Shown in pieces: positions 44,597-57,000 of a DNA stretch of 64,000 nucleotides. The position numbers and the translations under genes are program-made. The notes below the pieces were generated by a model, which was given only the letters and a program-made list of their open reading frames with translations, searched no databases and had not been told where the DNA came from. Source of the stretch: Smallanthus sonchifolius (lineage: Eukaryota; Streptophyta; Magnoliopsida; Asterales; Asteraceae); assembly GCA_023525975.1 (NCBI GenBank), contig CM042021.1, forward strand, positions 101,105,501 to 101,169,500, written 5' to 3'. How positions within the stretch are numbered: the stretch's first letter is position 1; each line of letters begins with the position of its first letter.

Positions 44597-46060
44597 ACAA
44601 TCATAATCATTAATGAATTCCATCCATCTCCTCTGTCTCATATTTAATTCCTTTTGATCGAATATATGTTGGAGACTTTTATGGTCTGTATATATCACAC
44701 ACTTAGTACCATATAGATAGTGTCTACAAATATTTAGAGCAAACACTATGCCACCAAGTTTGAGATCGTGGGTGGTATAGTTCTTCTCATGAACTTTAAG
44801 TTGTTGTGATGCGTAGGCTATCACCTTATCTCGCTGCATCAATACACAACCTAGACCAATACGGGAAGCATCTCAATAGATGACAAAGTCATCATTTCCT
44901 TCAGGTAATGCTAAAATTGGTGCAGTGCTAAGTTTCTACTTAAGGGTTTTGAATGTTTCTTCTTGATTTTGATTCCATTCAAATTTTAGTGCTTTCTGAG
45001 TTAGGCTAGTTAATGGAGTAGCAATCTTGGAGAAGACTTGTACAAATCTTCGGTAGTATCCAGCCTGTCCAAGAAAGCTTTGAACCTCAGTCGGTGTTTT
45101 CAGAGTCTCCCATTTCATAATTGCTTTGATCATGGCTGGATCCAATTAGATTACTTGTTGATTTATAACATAACCTAGGAATTGTACTTCTTTTTCCAAA
45201 ACACACATTTGGAAAACTTAGCGTACAATTTCTCTCTTCTAAGGGTCTCCAAGATTATCTGAAGATGTTTGGCAAGCTCCTCCTGAGTTCGGGAGTAGAT
45301 AAGAATATCATCTATGAACACTATAACGAATTTATCCAAGAATGGTTTACAAACTTGGTTCATTAAGTCCATAAATGTTGCGAGAGCATTCATTAGACGA
45401 AATGATATAACCAAAAATTCACAGTGTCCATATCGAGTTCTAAAAGTAGTTTTACGTACATCTTCTTCCTGTACCTTCAACTGGTGATATCCAGATCTAA
45501 GATCAATCTTTGAGAAATATTTAGCTCCTTGCAACTGATCGAACAAAACATATATTCTTGGCAATTGATATTTGTTCTTCACAGTTAGCTTGTTCAGTTC
45601 TCGATAATCTATGCATACACGCATGCTTCCGTCTTTCTTCTTCACAAACAATACCGGTGCTCCCCATGGCGAAGTACTTGGACGTATAAAACCTCTGTCC
45701 AATAATTCTTGGATCTGCTTCATCAGTTCTTTCAATTCAGAAGGTGATAAACGATATGGTGCTGTAGCTACAGGTTTAGCTCCAGGTATGAGGTCGATTC
45801 AGAATTCTATTTGTCGATCTGGTGGAAGACCAGGTAATTCTTCCGGAAATACATCCGGGTGATCACATACTATATGAATGTCTGCAATTTGCAGTTTGGA
45901 TTTAAAGTCTAAAGCATATACTATGAATGTACTACATCCTGTATTCACATATTTCTTAGCCTTTTCTACAGAAATAGTTTCAATCTTATCTTTATCACTA
46001 TCGCATTGTATCAACATAGACTTTCCGTTAGGCCTACAAATTCTTGTAGTTCGTTGATCA
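44597..46060 (-). pseudogene. pol: Element D pol: RT and RNase H part
   Basis: Right to left: linker VFPEELPGLPPDRQIEF (45799-46017), RT from RGFIRPSTSPWGAPVLFVKK through VCIDYRELNKL to FVIVFIDDILIYS (45735-45175), the connection AGYYRRFVQVFSKIATPL (45145-44936), and RNase H VIAYASQQLKVHEKNY to INDYDC (44842-44597). Frames shift between these pieces. In RT, VSFRLMNALATFM replaces the usual SFGLTNAPATFM. RNase H stops at the insertion of E. Confidence 0.87.
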
Positions 46061-47515
46061 TAATCGATCTAAGCATGGCAATTGTTTAACCAATCCATTC
46101 CAATGATAACATCGTATTCGCTCATACTCATTGGCATTAATTCAATTGCTAAATTTTCATTGCCCAGAGTCATCTTGCAATTCACATAAGATTTAGTTAT
46201 CTTAATATGTTCTCCACTTGCTGTCTCAACTACGTAAGCACGCTCAAGTGGGGTAAGTCTCATGCTTAAATGCAAACTAAAGGCATATGAAACAAAACTT
46301 CTATTCGCTCCCTATCAAACAAAATTTTAGCATAAATATCGTTAACTAGGAACGTACCAACTACCACTTTGGCATTATCATTCCTCCTTCCATCACCTAT
46401 TACAAACACCCAACCCTTATCCCCTCCTCTGGGCTTATGTTGAATAGGTTTGGTATAATTTCTTTGTATATGTCCCATCTCATTACCATTATAACATTTA
46501 AGAGATGGACAATACGATGAAACATGTCGTGGTTTTTGGCATTTATTGCATTGGGAACCTCTTGCCCAATTGTTTCCCTCTTTCCTAGGGAACTTAAAGT
46601 TTCTCGGTTTAAACCGATACATTACCTTTACTTCCACGGGTTTTACCTCCACTGCCTTCTCAGCCTTTTCTTTTGCTTCTTGTGTTGCCACATCATCATA
46701 TATCGTGGCACTAAATGATAGGGATGCATCCATTGTTTGAGTTGCAGAGTTTTTCACTAAGGTTCGCACCTTTAGTGTTAAACCTCGAATAAAGTGTTTA
46801 ATTCTTCTAGACTCGGGTGTCATGTGACACCAGTTTTGACATCTCATCGAATCTTGTCGCATACTCTTGATGTGTCGTAGTTCTAGCCACGAGACGCTGA
46901 AACTTCTCTTCAGTCTTATCAAGTTTGTTCTGAGGACAGAACCGTTGCAGAACTAATTCTTTAAACTCATTCCATTTCATGTTGTCAATGGCTTGCTCCC
47001 CTTTAGCCTGCTTCACCGACTCCCACCAATCTGATGCCGTGTTTTCAAAAGAATTGGTAGCAAACTTGATTGTCTGATCACTCCTATATTAGCTTAGTTT
47101 TATCACTACTTCCATTTCTGTGATCCACTAGGTAGCATCAATAGCTCCCTTCTGTGATCCACTAGTTGCATCCTTCCTGATTCTCAGTTCTTGTCACAGA
47201 ACTAGTATTGACATTTCCGTTTGTGCCTCCATTATGGTTGGTTCCTCCTTCAGCAGTTCTAGTACCCATCCTCCTCGTGAGGACTTCATCTAATAGTCCA
47301 GGTAGTGTTGTTCGTAGTGCCTTCCTCACCTCACTGGCCACAACATCTTTGAATTGGGTCTCAGACATAACCACTTCCTCAACATGAGGACCCGTGTTAT
47401 TATCGTTCTCGTTCATCTCATGATGATCATTAGTATCGGTATTATTCCCAGTCTGCCTATGAGACCTAGTGACTGGAGTTCGACCGCTTCCTCTACCACT
47501 TCCTCTTCCAGCCAT
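46061..47515 (-). pseudogene. gag: Element D gag and protease remnant
   Basis: Gag starts MAGRGSGRGSGRTPVTRSH at 47515 and continues in shifted frames: WNEFKELVLQRFCPQNKLD (47016-46807) and then a 218-codon frame (46922-46266) with the zinc knuckle CNKCQKPRHVSSYC about residue 125 and a decayed second knuckle (CYNGNEMGHIQRN). The protease active site is lost: where LFDTGA is expected it reads LFDRERIE. The protease end, YDVIIGMDWLNNCHA, is at 46275-46069. At least two frameshifts are present. Confidence 0.85.
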
Positions 47516-47680
47516 TGGTACCTATACGCACAGATGTATGATATCAGAATTCGTATAACTACTTATGATCCAGAAAATAAGAAATTAAAGACACTTAGCC
47601 AAGAATGTAATTAATTATATGTTTTCTCTATATCACCCGTTATATTCATTATGATTATCAACATCCTAACCTATAAACTA

Positions 47681-47695
47681 TGGCTCTGATACCAA
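47681..47695 (-). promoter_or_regulatory. Primer binding site of element D
   Basis: The plus-strand TGGCTCTGATACCAA precedes the LTR tip TGTTACATC at 47698. The minus strand reads TTGGTATCAGAGCCA. Confidence 0.9.
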
Positions 47696-47727
47696 CTTGT
47701 TACATCTGTAAAATAAGGTGATTATCG

Positions 47728-50114
47728 TGTCACACCCTTAAATTCCACCTGCGGGGTTATACCGCAAGGCGCGTGACAAACTAGGATCATTGTCATTAGT
47801 TATATTGAACGATCACTACATGAGTTTAAAAAATACCAATGTTGCTCACTGACATGAGAAAATACTGTTAAGTTTTTAAGCAACGCGAAAGCGTAAAATA
47901 AAAGTAAATTCAAGAATAACCATTGCGCAAAACATAGCACCCAAAACCAAAGAAGTTAAAATAAATAGAAACGGGTTTAATCTGTTTTTATGAAAACCAT
48001 GCAACTCCAAATACATCCTAATCCTGCTGTGTACCTTAGCGACCTGAGAAAGACATGCTTAAAGTCTTAACACAAGGTTGGTGAGTTCACATGTTTGTAA
48101 ATAATAAATGTTTGATGTTTGCAAGATAATGTAGATAAAGTATATCAATAGATAGCTAGTCTATGTTCATGCTACTACAAGTGTTTCGCAACCGAAGCTG
48201 ACAGTTTGGTTTGTTTGCTTTCTGCCATGTCTACCAAAACAATGGCTATGTGTTTAGGTCAATATTACACCTGTTGGACCTCCAGTCGAGTTAGTGCGAC
48301 TAACGCGGGTGGGGTTTGTCAAACCCAGTAGTACTACTCCAGATTACCTTGCTATGTTCTTATACTAACGGTTAGATATGTAAAGACTTTCATGGTAATG
48401 TTTGCACATTATTACGCAAGTGATAATACAATAATACAAAATCTGAAAGTGTTTGTGTTCATGCTTTCTCCCCAAAAAGGAAAGTAAGTAAAAGAGAGGG
48501 GCCGTGAAACTCACCTTAGACTGTGTGCTAAAACAGCAAGTAATAAACAGGTGACCCGCTAACGACCACCTATATTACATAAGTATATGAGTGTGTGTTC
48601 GAGTTGGTTCATAAGACCCTTTGTATCCAAACAATCTCATTATATATATGTTTTGAAAATAGTTACTAGTTTGACTCAAGTTTGACCCGACGACCCATTG
48701 GTGACTCAACGTATGAATTAATGTTCAATTAGTATAATACTATCACATTATACAAATAAGATCATGTTGGTAACACTTAACAATAATTCCTTATTGTTCT
48801 AATAGGTTAGCATAGTTACTACATTTTGTAAGTTTTCATGTTTAGAAGATATGATCAAGGCTCATGTTTTTCGGAAACTATCATTACCAACATGTTCAAG
48901 AGACCAAACTAACTCATCCTAGATCATCACATCACCTACTATATGCCTAGAACTCAACATGTAGTTCATAATCCAAATTAAAGTTTCCTATTAAAGTAAG
49001 TTAAGAACACAACTACTATTTCAATGATTTAAAGTTCGTAACATATTTCTGTGATCATTATAACATATAAGAAATCATCACACTTCAGCATGCATGTCCA
49101 AATTGTAAACCGTTCACATTCATGACAAATAAAGTTTCTACTTTTATAAACCCTAAATAAACGAGCTAGATATATGAAATCTAATTCATCAAAACACATT
49201 ATCATGATTCAACTAACGTATTAACATCATCATAACACATCAATCACGTCAAACATGCAATATAAATAATCAATAAAGTTACTAATAATAGTAACCCTCG
49301 TTTTTCATGCATCTAGTGTTTTTCCAACTACATCAAACCTATGCAATCATCATAACAACACATAATCAACGTTAAAGTTAACATATTTATTGATAAAAAC
49401 CATTGTTTGGATGAACTAGGGTTTTACATAAACCATAATCGCAAAAGGCATATAAAAACGAATAAAAATCGTACTTGATGCTTAACTAGTGGTGATTAGC
49501 ACTTGAATTGAACAAAGACACGAACAATTGCACTTTAGAAATTGATTTAGGGATGGATTATGGTGGTGATGAAATCGACGACTTCAAGGGGGAGGGGGGT
49601 TCGGCCAAGAAAAAAGGGAATAATGGGATTAGGGTTTTATAAAAATCTTTATATAATGAGATCCATGGGTTAAGGGTGGGTAAAAATATGGGTTTAGGTG
49701 ATCCATGGGCTCTTTAAATGATCCATTGATTAATTTAATTAAATCTAATTAAATAAAATGATTGCTAATAATTATTTTTATAAAAACCTTTTTATAAAAA
49801 ATACTAATGCATTTAAATCACATTGATACGCATAAACGTACGCGGTTTCACGAAAGTTCACGAATTAAGCATAAAGTCACGTAATTTCACATAAACTATA
49901 TTAAATATAATTGTTCGGAATATTATTTTGATTTTTCGCCAATGTTCGGGGACAGACTCGTGTGATTCGAAAATTCTCCGAATTACCATAATGTGAGTGT
50001 TTGTGCGATAACAGACACACTTAATTAACCCTAATTAAGTGTAATGCATGAATGAATGATTGAGATAACGGAGTTTGTGTTAACGGTGTTAACCTGAAAA
50101 TGCCGGGTGTCACA
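47728..50114 (-). mobile_element. G: solo LTR (2387 bp) with perfect TSD
   Basis: It starts TGTCACACCC and ends GGGTGTCACA, with TATCG directly repeated (47723-47727 and 50115-50119). No PBS, PPT or coding sequence lies inside, so it is a solo LTR left by recombination. Orientation by its ends is minus, as for J and E. Landmarks shared with J include GACCTGAGAAA, AAGGTTGGTGAGTTCACA and GTAGTACTACTC. The right half is AT-rich with no gene, and no tRNA-like module was found. Confidence 0.9.
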
Positions 50115-50709
50115 TATCGTCCCAGAATAGTACCTCCAACAGGAATGTTCCCAAGAAAGAATGACGGGTCCAAGAGGGATTTATATACCACTCTTTCCTT
50201 AGATAGAAAAATTTTTTTGTCAGATAACTATATATTGCTTAGAATGTTATCCTTTGCTTACTGTGATTTTGATACCAAAAACACACAGCGGAAGACTAAA
50301 CCATAAACTTTAATGCAATCATAACATTGTTTTACAACTAGGATTGACTAGACATACAACATATTATTTCATACCAAACCGGCCTTATAGTTCCTAAGAA
50401 CATGCCGTCAACTCAGGCCTTATAGTTACACAAGAACTTTCCCTCAGTCCATTCCTATCCCCAAACATAGCATCTATACATCTCCTAGAATGCCAACTAT
50501 AGCTAGTGGTAACCTGTGCTAAAAAACATTTGGAAACATTTGGATCAGCACAAAACTAGTGAGTTCATAAAAAAAATCATGTTTTCATAACTTGTATCCA
50601 TGATACAAAACACCCTAAGACCTCAGCTTTACTTGGGTCTGGGTCTAACAATCAACCATCCCAAACCCTCACCTAGTAACCTCAGCTTTACTCGGGTTCT
50701 GAGTCTACA

Positions 50710-50730
50710 ACACACACATACACATACACT

Positions 50731-50769
<39 letters not shown>
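50710..50769. repeat. CA/TA microsatellite in D 5' LTR
   Basis: A run of CACA with interruptions, followed by about 28 bp of TA. See 33021-33070 for its partner in the other LTR. Confidence 0.9.
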
Positions 50770-52257
50770 CTACAGGCGACTCCCTGGCTACCGGATACAA
50801 GTCTGGCCATAACGAGAGGATCGGTCTTGCCCGTCAGTCCCACCCAACATGGCCAAAATAAGTACTTATTACAGGTATATATACACGGAGGATATTGGTA
50901 TTTCATAAATTAATTTGGAAAATGTCACACCCGTAACACAGGACAATTATCTAACCAGAGTAGTACATCCAACAAATATGTTCTTAGGTAAGAGCGACGG
51001 GTCTAAAAGAGATTTCAACTCCGCTCTTTCCTAGACAGAACACTTCGTGTAACCCTCTTGAATTTTCCTATAATTGTTTCATATAAACAATGTTACATTT
51101 TTAATTTTAGTGGAATACCTTGTGTTATCCATACAAGCATTAAATCCAAGATTTCATTTAAATACAATTTGTATAACAAGTGCATATGCATAGAATTCAA
51201 ATGGATTCAAATTTAAGGATTTAACAGTTTTGCAATTATACATATAAATATATAAGTATATATTATAAGAATTGGTTTTATGAAATACTATTCCGAAAAG
51301 CCTCATTCAATTATTTATAAAATTTATAAGATTTTAAGTTCTATACATCTTTGATTTAAGCAAACACTCCAAATTTGGAAATTATATATATATTTGGGAT
51401 TTAAACAAAGGGTCTAAAGCCCTCTAAACACTTGAACCCTCAATTTGAACCCTCACCCTAAAATTAGAACCCATTAACCTCAATTTTGACTCCAAGCACC
51501 CCAACGTGACAATTTTGACCCCATGACCTATTTTGACTTTTAAAAGTCAAACGAACCAAGAAATCATACAAATCGAGCTTGTTTTCATTCCAATCTACTT
51601 GTTATGGACTCCCTTGCGTGCATAATCAATCATAGGTCATCCTCAGGCCTAATTAGAGTTGCAATTCGATCAAACCGCGGCTAATATTCAAAATTCAAAG
51701 AGTTTGACTTTCCCAAGTCAAACCGTGATAAATTCTTGCCAAATCAAGAGATTTAGACGCGTTTGGTATCCGCAAATCACGCTCAATCAATCCTCAGATT
51801 TACTCAAACCATATACATGACCCAATCCAACCCTAATTGATCTAATTGATGCGTAAGTCGTTTAACAGTTGTCAACCTTCAAGCCTATAATCGAACCATG
51901 CCTTTTAACACGTAATTGATGAAATTAATTCACTGCTCACCTTCGTAAACACCTCTACACACTCTCTAAACCTTCAATCGACCTGCATTACGCCCCTGAA
52001 TCGAGTACAAGCCCCAAGAACGCCGAACATGTTGTTCTAGTTGTCTGCATTCACCACTCAACCAAACCACGTAAGTATTATGTTGTTTGATTCATCACTG
52101 AATGCTTTTCATTAGCCCCTTATCAATTCGTGTTAACAAAACCTATCGGGATCAATTGGGTTTAGGTTCTTAGCTGGTTTGCATGAATTCTGATTTGGGG
52201 ATAAATTTTGATTCATGTTTACTATTTATATAAACGAAATCCATCCTAACCAGCGAA

Positions 52258-52322
52258 AACCACCCGGTCCAAATGGTAAGCCACTACACCACTGGACCCG
52301 GTGGCGTGGGCTCAAAACCCAC
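52258..52322 (+). other. Degenerate tRNA-like module 1 in H
   Basis: It aligns with 9936-10006 of B (CCACCCGGTCCAAATGGTAAG). The B-box has decayed to GGGCTCAAAACCC. Confidence 0.5.
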
Positions 52323-52416
52323 AATAACGGCTCCTTTTTGTGCGTTTCCCCTTGACCAGACCCGACCCCCTATCGTTTACATGTCAATACCACTTTGAAC
52401 CAAATCCTTAACGCGG

Positions 52417-52490
52417 GTTGGTCCCCTGGCCTGGTGGTAAAGAACACTGCCTTCACAGAGCCCACCCGGGTTCGAGCCGGGTGGCGCACT
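52417..52490 (+). other. tRNA-like module 2 in H
   Basis: A-box-like TGGCCTGGTGG and B-box GGTTCGAGCC within ACCCGG...CCGGGT arms. Counterpart of 10096-10166 in B. Confidence 0.65.
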
Positions 52491-54149
52491 TTATTTTTTT
52501 GAGCACTTTCACAGCCCATTCATTTTATAAAAAAAATCTATTTTATCAAACCCTATATCATTTGAAGCTATTTGTACAAAAATAAACAGATTTTAAATGA
52601 GGACTAATATTTCCTTTTACAATTTAAATGATTTTGAAACCACTTTTACAAAATAAATGAATTATGTTAGTTTTTAAATTAGGGCATTTCAAATTCTTAT
52701 CCTATAAAATTGTGTAAAGATTTTTATAAAATACATAATCAAATTTAAAGAAATTCATAAAACGATATTACAAATCATTTTTCCATCTAATTATCTGTTT
52801 TAGGAATGAAGTGGTATTTAAATGAATAAAACTTTTTTATTATATATATTAATAGACATGTAGTTACACGTTTCATAATTTTATATGAACATACCATTTT
52901 TAAATAAATAAATAAAAGAATTTATTTATTTAAATCAATTTCCTTTTTACATTTACAATCTACTTAGAGTTTAAATTACAACTAGTATAAACTCTAAATT
53001 ATATATACTAATATATATTTTACACTATATTTTGACACATTTTCATAAATAAATAAATAAAATAAATTTATTTATTTAAATAAATATAATTCACACTACT
53101 CTTTCTAAATAAATAAATAAAAAGAAATTAATTATTTAATTTATTTAGTTATTCAATTAAACCCTAAGTCGTCTATTATTAAAACCAATTACTTCGAACC
53201 TACAAATTCCTATTCAAATACAAACACAAACACATCTCTTACATGATATAACACAAACCCTTTGTACAAGTCCATACACTCAATCCCGTTGAAACCCTAG
53301 ACTCTACTTTAGACATTGTGAACAATATTAATTCAAAATTCATACTATTTCACTCTAGGTCAAACCTAGTGCCTTGCAAAACACTTGTGCTACCCAAAGC
53401 TCGTGTTAACTACTACATTTGATACAAGTGAGTTTGCATAGCCCCTTTTTCATTTTTGTACATTTTGAGGTGAAACATAATTTGTGCACTGAAAACTATT
53501 TTCAATTACAATATACAATTCTAAATTATGACTATTTGTGTAATTTGTGCTTTTGTGCTAGAATGCTATGAGTTGAACTACATATACATGACACACTCGT
53601 ACAATCATTAACTCAGTACAATCCAACGGTTAACATTGATAGATCTATTATGTCTCACAAACCCACCCGGGTAGGGTGTTTGTTACCGACTCTACATTAG
53701 GGTAACCTGTATGTTATGCCTCAGTCACAAGGTTTGATTGTACACCTAGTTTCGACTATAGATTCTCCATAAAATGCCTTATCTACCATGTGTCATATAA
53801 ATTGTATAAACCATTTGAAAACTACATGAGATATTTAAACCTATGTATGCTCACCAACTATTTATAGTTGACCCTCCATTTTAAACATGTTTCAGATGGA
53901 AATGTTGAAGTACAAGTTTATCACTTAGGAGCTTATGGACCTAGTAACACATAATTTGGTTGTACTGTTGTTTCTTTTGTTGGACAATATGTACCTTTAA
54001 TTCAGTTTAATAAATTTATGCAATATAGTTTGATCATGAGCTTTTGAACAGTCTACATGTCTCGCCCCAACATATTCCGCCGTCGGTTGGGGTGTGACAC
54101 TCCGTTTGTCAGATAACTACATATCGGTCAGAAGGTCGACTTCTAGTTA

Positions 54150-56981
54150 TGTAACATCCCGAAAATTCGAGAACTAAATGAATCGGGTTATTAGTTGAAC
54201 CGAGCCTCTTTCAAATAGCATGGGCTATGTGGCTTTCACGTAAAGCTCGGATTACCAAAGTTTGAGGACCCGATTAGGCGTTATTTCAAAAGTTCGGATA
54301 AGGAAAGCATTAGACGGATATTGAGGGACCCAGAGCATAACTTGAAGGTGGTATTTAACCCACCTAGCGCAAACCCTATGCCATTTGGCTAAGGGACATG
54401 CGACGGCAACTAGAGGGATCGGAGCAGCAAAGGGGCGATAGAGGTGGCTGGAAAATGGTGCCTAAGGCAGGAAACTTCATCTATGGTCAAGGTAAACTCC
54501 CGTTCATCTTATTTATGTGTTTTGTTTGTGTTTTTGGCTAAAAGTCGGATTAGGGTTTTGGTTTCTTGTTCACGACAACCGGAGAGGAGACGAGTCCAGT
54601 GGTGGCGACCCGGTGTAATGGTGGTTACGGGAGTAGTAGGCGGTGTTGGAGGGGAGAAGGTGGGCGATGGTGGCCGGGTAGTGGATACCCGCCGGTGGTG
54701 GCTGTATGAGATGAGGGTGATGGCTGGAGCGGTGGTTCCAGGTGATGATGGTGACAATCAGTGAAGGTTAGCCGACAGTGAAGGGGGCTGGAACGGACTT
54801 TGGCGAGACCCGGATGGCCGTTGTGGTGGTGCTGTGGCGGCGAAAAGAGACGAGGACGATGCATGGTAGTGAGCTATTTAGGGTTTGTCGACAAAGACGA
54901 CGAGAGTGACGAGGATATTGGCCACAACAAAACAAAGCGGGCGTAGGAACATGGTGATGGCGGCTCAACGAGGTGGTGCACGACGTTGGTACTCGAAGCT
55001 GATGCGTGGTAGTGGTGCAAGATGTAGATAGCGAAGAGAGGTGCATGCAAGGGAGGAAATGACTCGTGTACGCGTGCTCTTTGACGATTAGGGTTTGCAT
55101 GGCAATGCCACGTGCATGCATGCATGCATGCATAGAACCCTGTTCAGGTACTCGGTTCCTAAGCCGGTCAAGGACGATCCGATATATGCGCTGGGGAGAT
55201 TAGGGTTCGGTAAATTAGAAGGGCAAGCGGTGGAGATTAAGAGTCGGGGTCGTTATTATTTCATGCGTTAGTCGACATATCTTTAGAACCTGTCTGATCA
55301 TGTGATCATACGTTGGTAGGTTTTGGAGTTCGAGTAAGAGAACAGTTACCGGACAGGGCTTGGATCTACACGACAGTGAGTTTCTAATCCCTCTTTTAAA
55401 CGTTTTACTGTCTTGGGGCTACCGTACATACTCACATGTTTTAATATACGAACGCATTACGAGTTATAATGTAAACTTGAAGTGTTCTATGAGACCATTA
55501 TGTATTAATGAGCTAAGGGTCGTTATGGGATCCTTAGGGTGGGTGAACAAGAGTTGGGATGATCTGTGTATGTCATCTTATGAGTTAGTCGAGATGAGTC
55601 AGAAATTTAGTTAAACCTGTGATGGTTATATAAGGAGAGTTAGCAGGGAACCCGTACGTGGTTCATTAACAAGTTAAGTAAATGCTAGTATGCTGTTAAG
55701 CGTCATGTGTTGGATGTTCTGTGTATTGTGTCGTTGTCCCAGTGACACGGCGAGTATCGTATTTGCATGGGTTTAGGTGGTGTCCATGGTATGTACGGGC
55801 TATAATTCGGTACGACGTTTGTGTGTTTTATAGTTACCAATTCGGAAAGATTTGGGTAATGGGTCTGGACGTTAAGAGGATACGTCTAAAGTAAGTATTG
55901 GATTACACACGTAAGTGATCCGTAAATGGTGGTGAGTCGTAGTACGTGTTCAAGTAGTGTCATGTGTATATATGTGTTGCTTTGTGTGCTTGCATTGTTG
56001 TCCGTGTATACGACTAATAGTGATGTGGAGGACGGAGTCCTTCGGGGTCATCATTGTACGTGTGATGTGTTAGTCACCATATGGTAGATGATTTAGTCGC
56101 CATGTGGTGGCTGGGTAGTCATCATAGATGACGAGTGTGTCGCTATGTTTAGCAGTGCGGCCCTGTAACAAGGTTGGAGCTGAACTTAGGATGAGTATCC
56201 CAACGGGGATAACCCTGACGAGGGTGCAGTGATGAGGTATGTATTTGTGTGCTTATATATGTGTTACTTTGCATGCAAGTGATGAGTTATATTAATTTTG
56301 TATGCGATGGTATTGATGTGATAAATAGATGGAATCAATGTGGAGTGTCGAGTTAGATTGACCGTTGTGTCGGCTTGAGTACATTGTGTACAACTGTTGA
56401 GTCAATTTGTTTATAAGAGTCCTGGTTAGGACTGGTAATTCAATGTCTCGAGTTTAGATGAGTTAACCAGTGTATGGTTAATATATATATGGTAAATTAT
56501 GAGTTATCAGAATAGTAAGTTCGTTCCATGGAGAGAGACTTAGTGAGTTAAAGTGGTGGGTTGAGTCTAGGGTAGTGAATCCTTTGGGATATTGTAAGGT
56601 AACGGGGTTATCTATATGAGGACAATTTATAAAATTATTTTATAAAGACCAGAGAATCTTGAGTGGAAATAATTATTAAATGAGACGAGTTGGCTTTTGT
56701 TAAATTAAACTATTAGAACTCACTCAGCGTAGCTGACTTTGTATGTACGTTAGATTGTTTTGCAGGTGAGTCTGCTAGACGGGTATCTTGGCTTGGGAGC
56801 GGGCTACTCGGGTTGGTGCACATGCATTCGTCTGGTAACGTTTTGAAAATTAACGAGTTTAAAGATAATACTATTTTGAGAAAGACTTTCGCTGTTAACT
56901 TAAATGCAAGTTAGATGATTTTTTTAAGAGTATAACTAGTTATGAGAACCAACTGTAAGGTGCCTGGTTTGGGGCCATACA
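54150..56981 (+). repeat. Element I 5' LTR (2832 bp)
   Basis: It includes a GC-rich, GGTGGC-rich stretch (54560-54860), an ATGC repeat (55110-55132), imperfect repeats around 56040-56150 (GTCACCATATGGTAGATGATT and variants) and the block AGAACTCACTCAGCGTAGCTG near 56715 shared with A and K. Open frames at 54444-54764 on plus and opposite are products of biased composition; no domain seen. Confidence 0.82.
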
Positions 56982-56982
56982 A

Positions 56983-57000
56983 GTTTGTATCAGAGCCGAG
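56983..57000 (+). promoter_or_regulatory. Primer binding site of element I (changed)
   Basis: AGTTTGTATCAGAGCCGAG matches the initiator-Met site except T for G in TTGG (TTTGTATCAGAGC). Confidence 0.8.

Larger units (their letters stand above)
32410..50922 (-). mobile_element. Element D: degenerate Ty3/Gypsy chromovirus, multiply interrupted
   Basis: On the minus strand: 5' LTR from 47698 rightward (broken), PBS 47681-47695, gag, PR, RT, part of RH, [element E], IN linker, [L2], IN core, C-terminal domain, PPT about 33952-33975, 3' LTR 32410-33951. The two LTRs clearly share sequence but differ at many sites and in microsatellites, so D is older than J or K. The 5' LTR never completes before D2 interrupts it at 50923. 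Confidence 0.87.
47698..50922 (-). repeat. Element D 5' LTR, interrupted
   Basis: 47698-47727 matches the first 30 bp of the 3' LTR (GTAAA.TA.GGTGATTATCG). After solo LTR G the match resumes at 50115 (TATCGTCCCAGA) and runs to 50922 (TTCATAAATTAATTTGGAAAA). There D2 begins. The remaining 0.7 kb of the LTR is not in the window. A CA/TA microsatellite is at 50710-50769. Confidence 0.85.
51048..54099 (+). mobile_element. H: solo LTR of the B/F family (3052 bp)
   Basis: It starts TGTAACCCTC and ends GGGGTGTGACA. CTTCG (51043-51047) and CTCCG (54100-54104) are target copies differing at one base. It resembles both parts of element B's LTR, including two tRNA-like modules. No PBS, PPT or coding sequence is inside. 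It serves as the uninterrupted reference for B's split LTR. Confidence 0.87.
50923..54149 (-). repeat. D2: fragment of a second D-family LTR, split by H
   Basis: 50923-51047 (TGTCACACCCGTAACACAGG...CCAGAGTAGTAC) and 54100-54149 (GTTTGTCAGATAACTACATA) align with the first 180 bp of D's LTR. H lies between them and element I cuts off the rest at 54150. D2 was inserted in D's own 5' LTR. Confidence 0.75.

Noticed and set aside
54444..54764. A small gene in element I LTR
   Set aside because: Long frames on both strands arise from GC bias and no domain is recognisable; it lies within an LTR.
54509..55133. Proline/histidine-rich minus-strand proteins
   Set aside because: Mirror of the GGTGGC-rich leader; no supporting feature.
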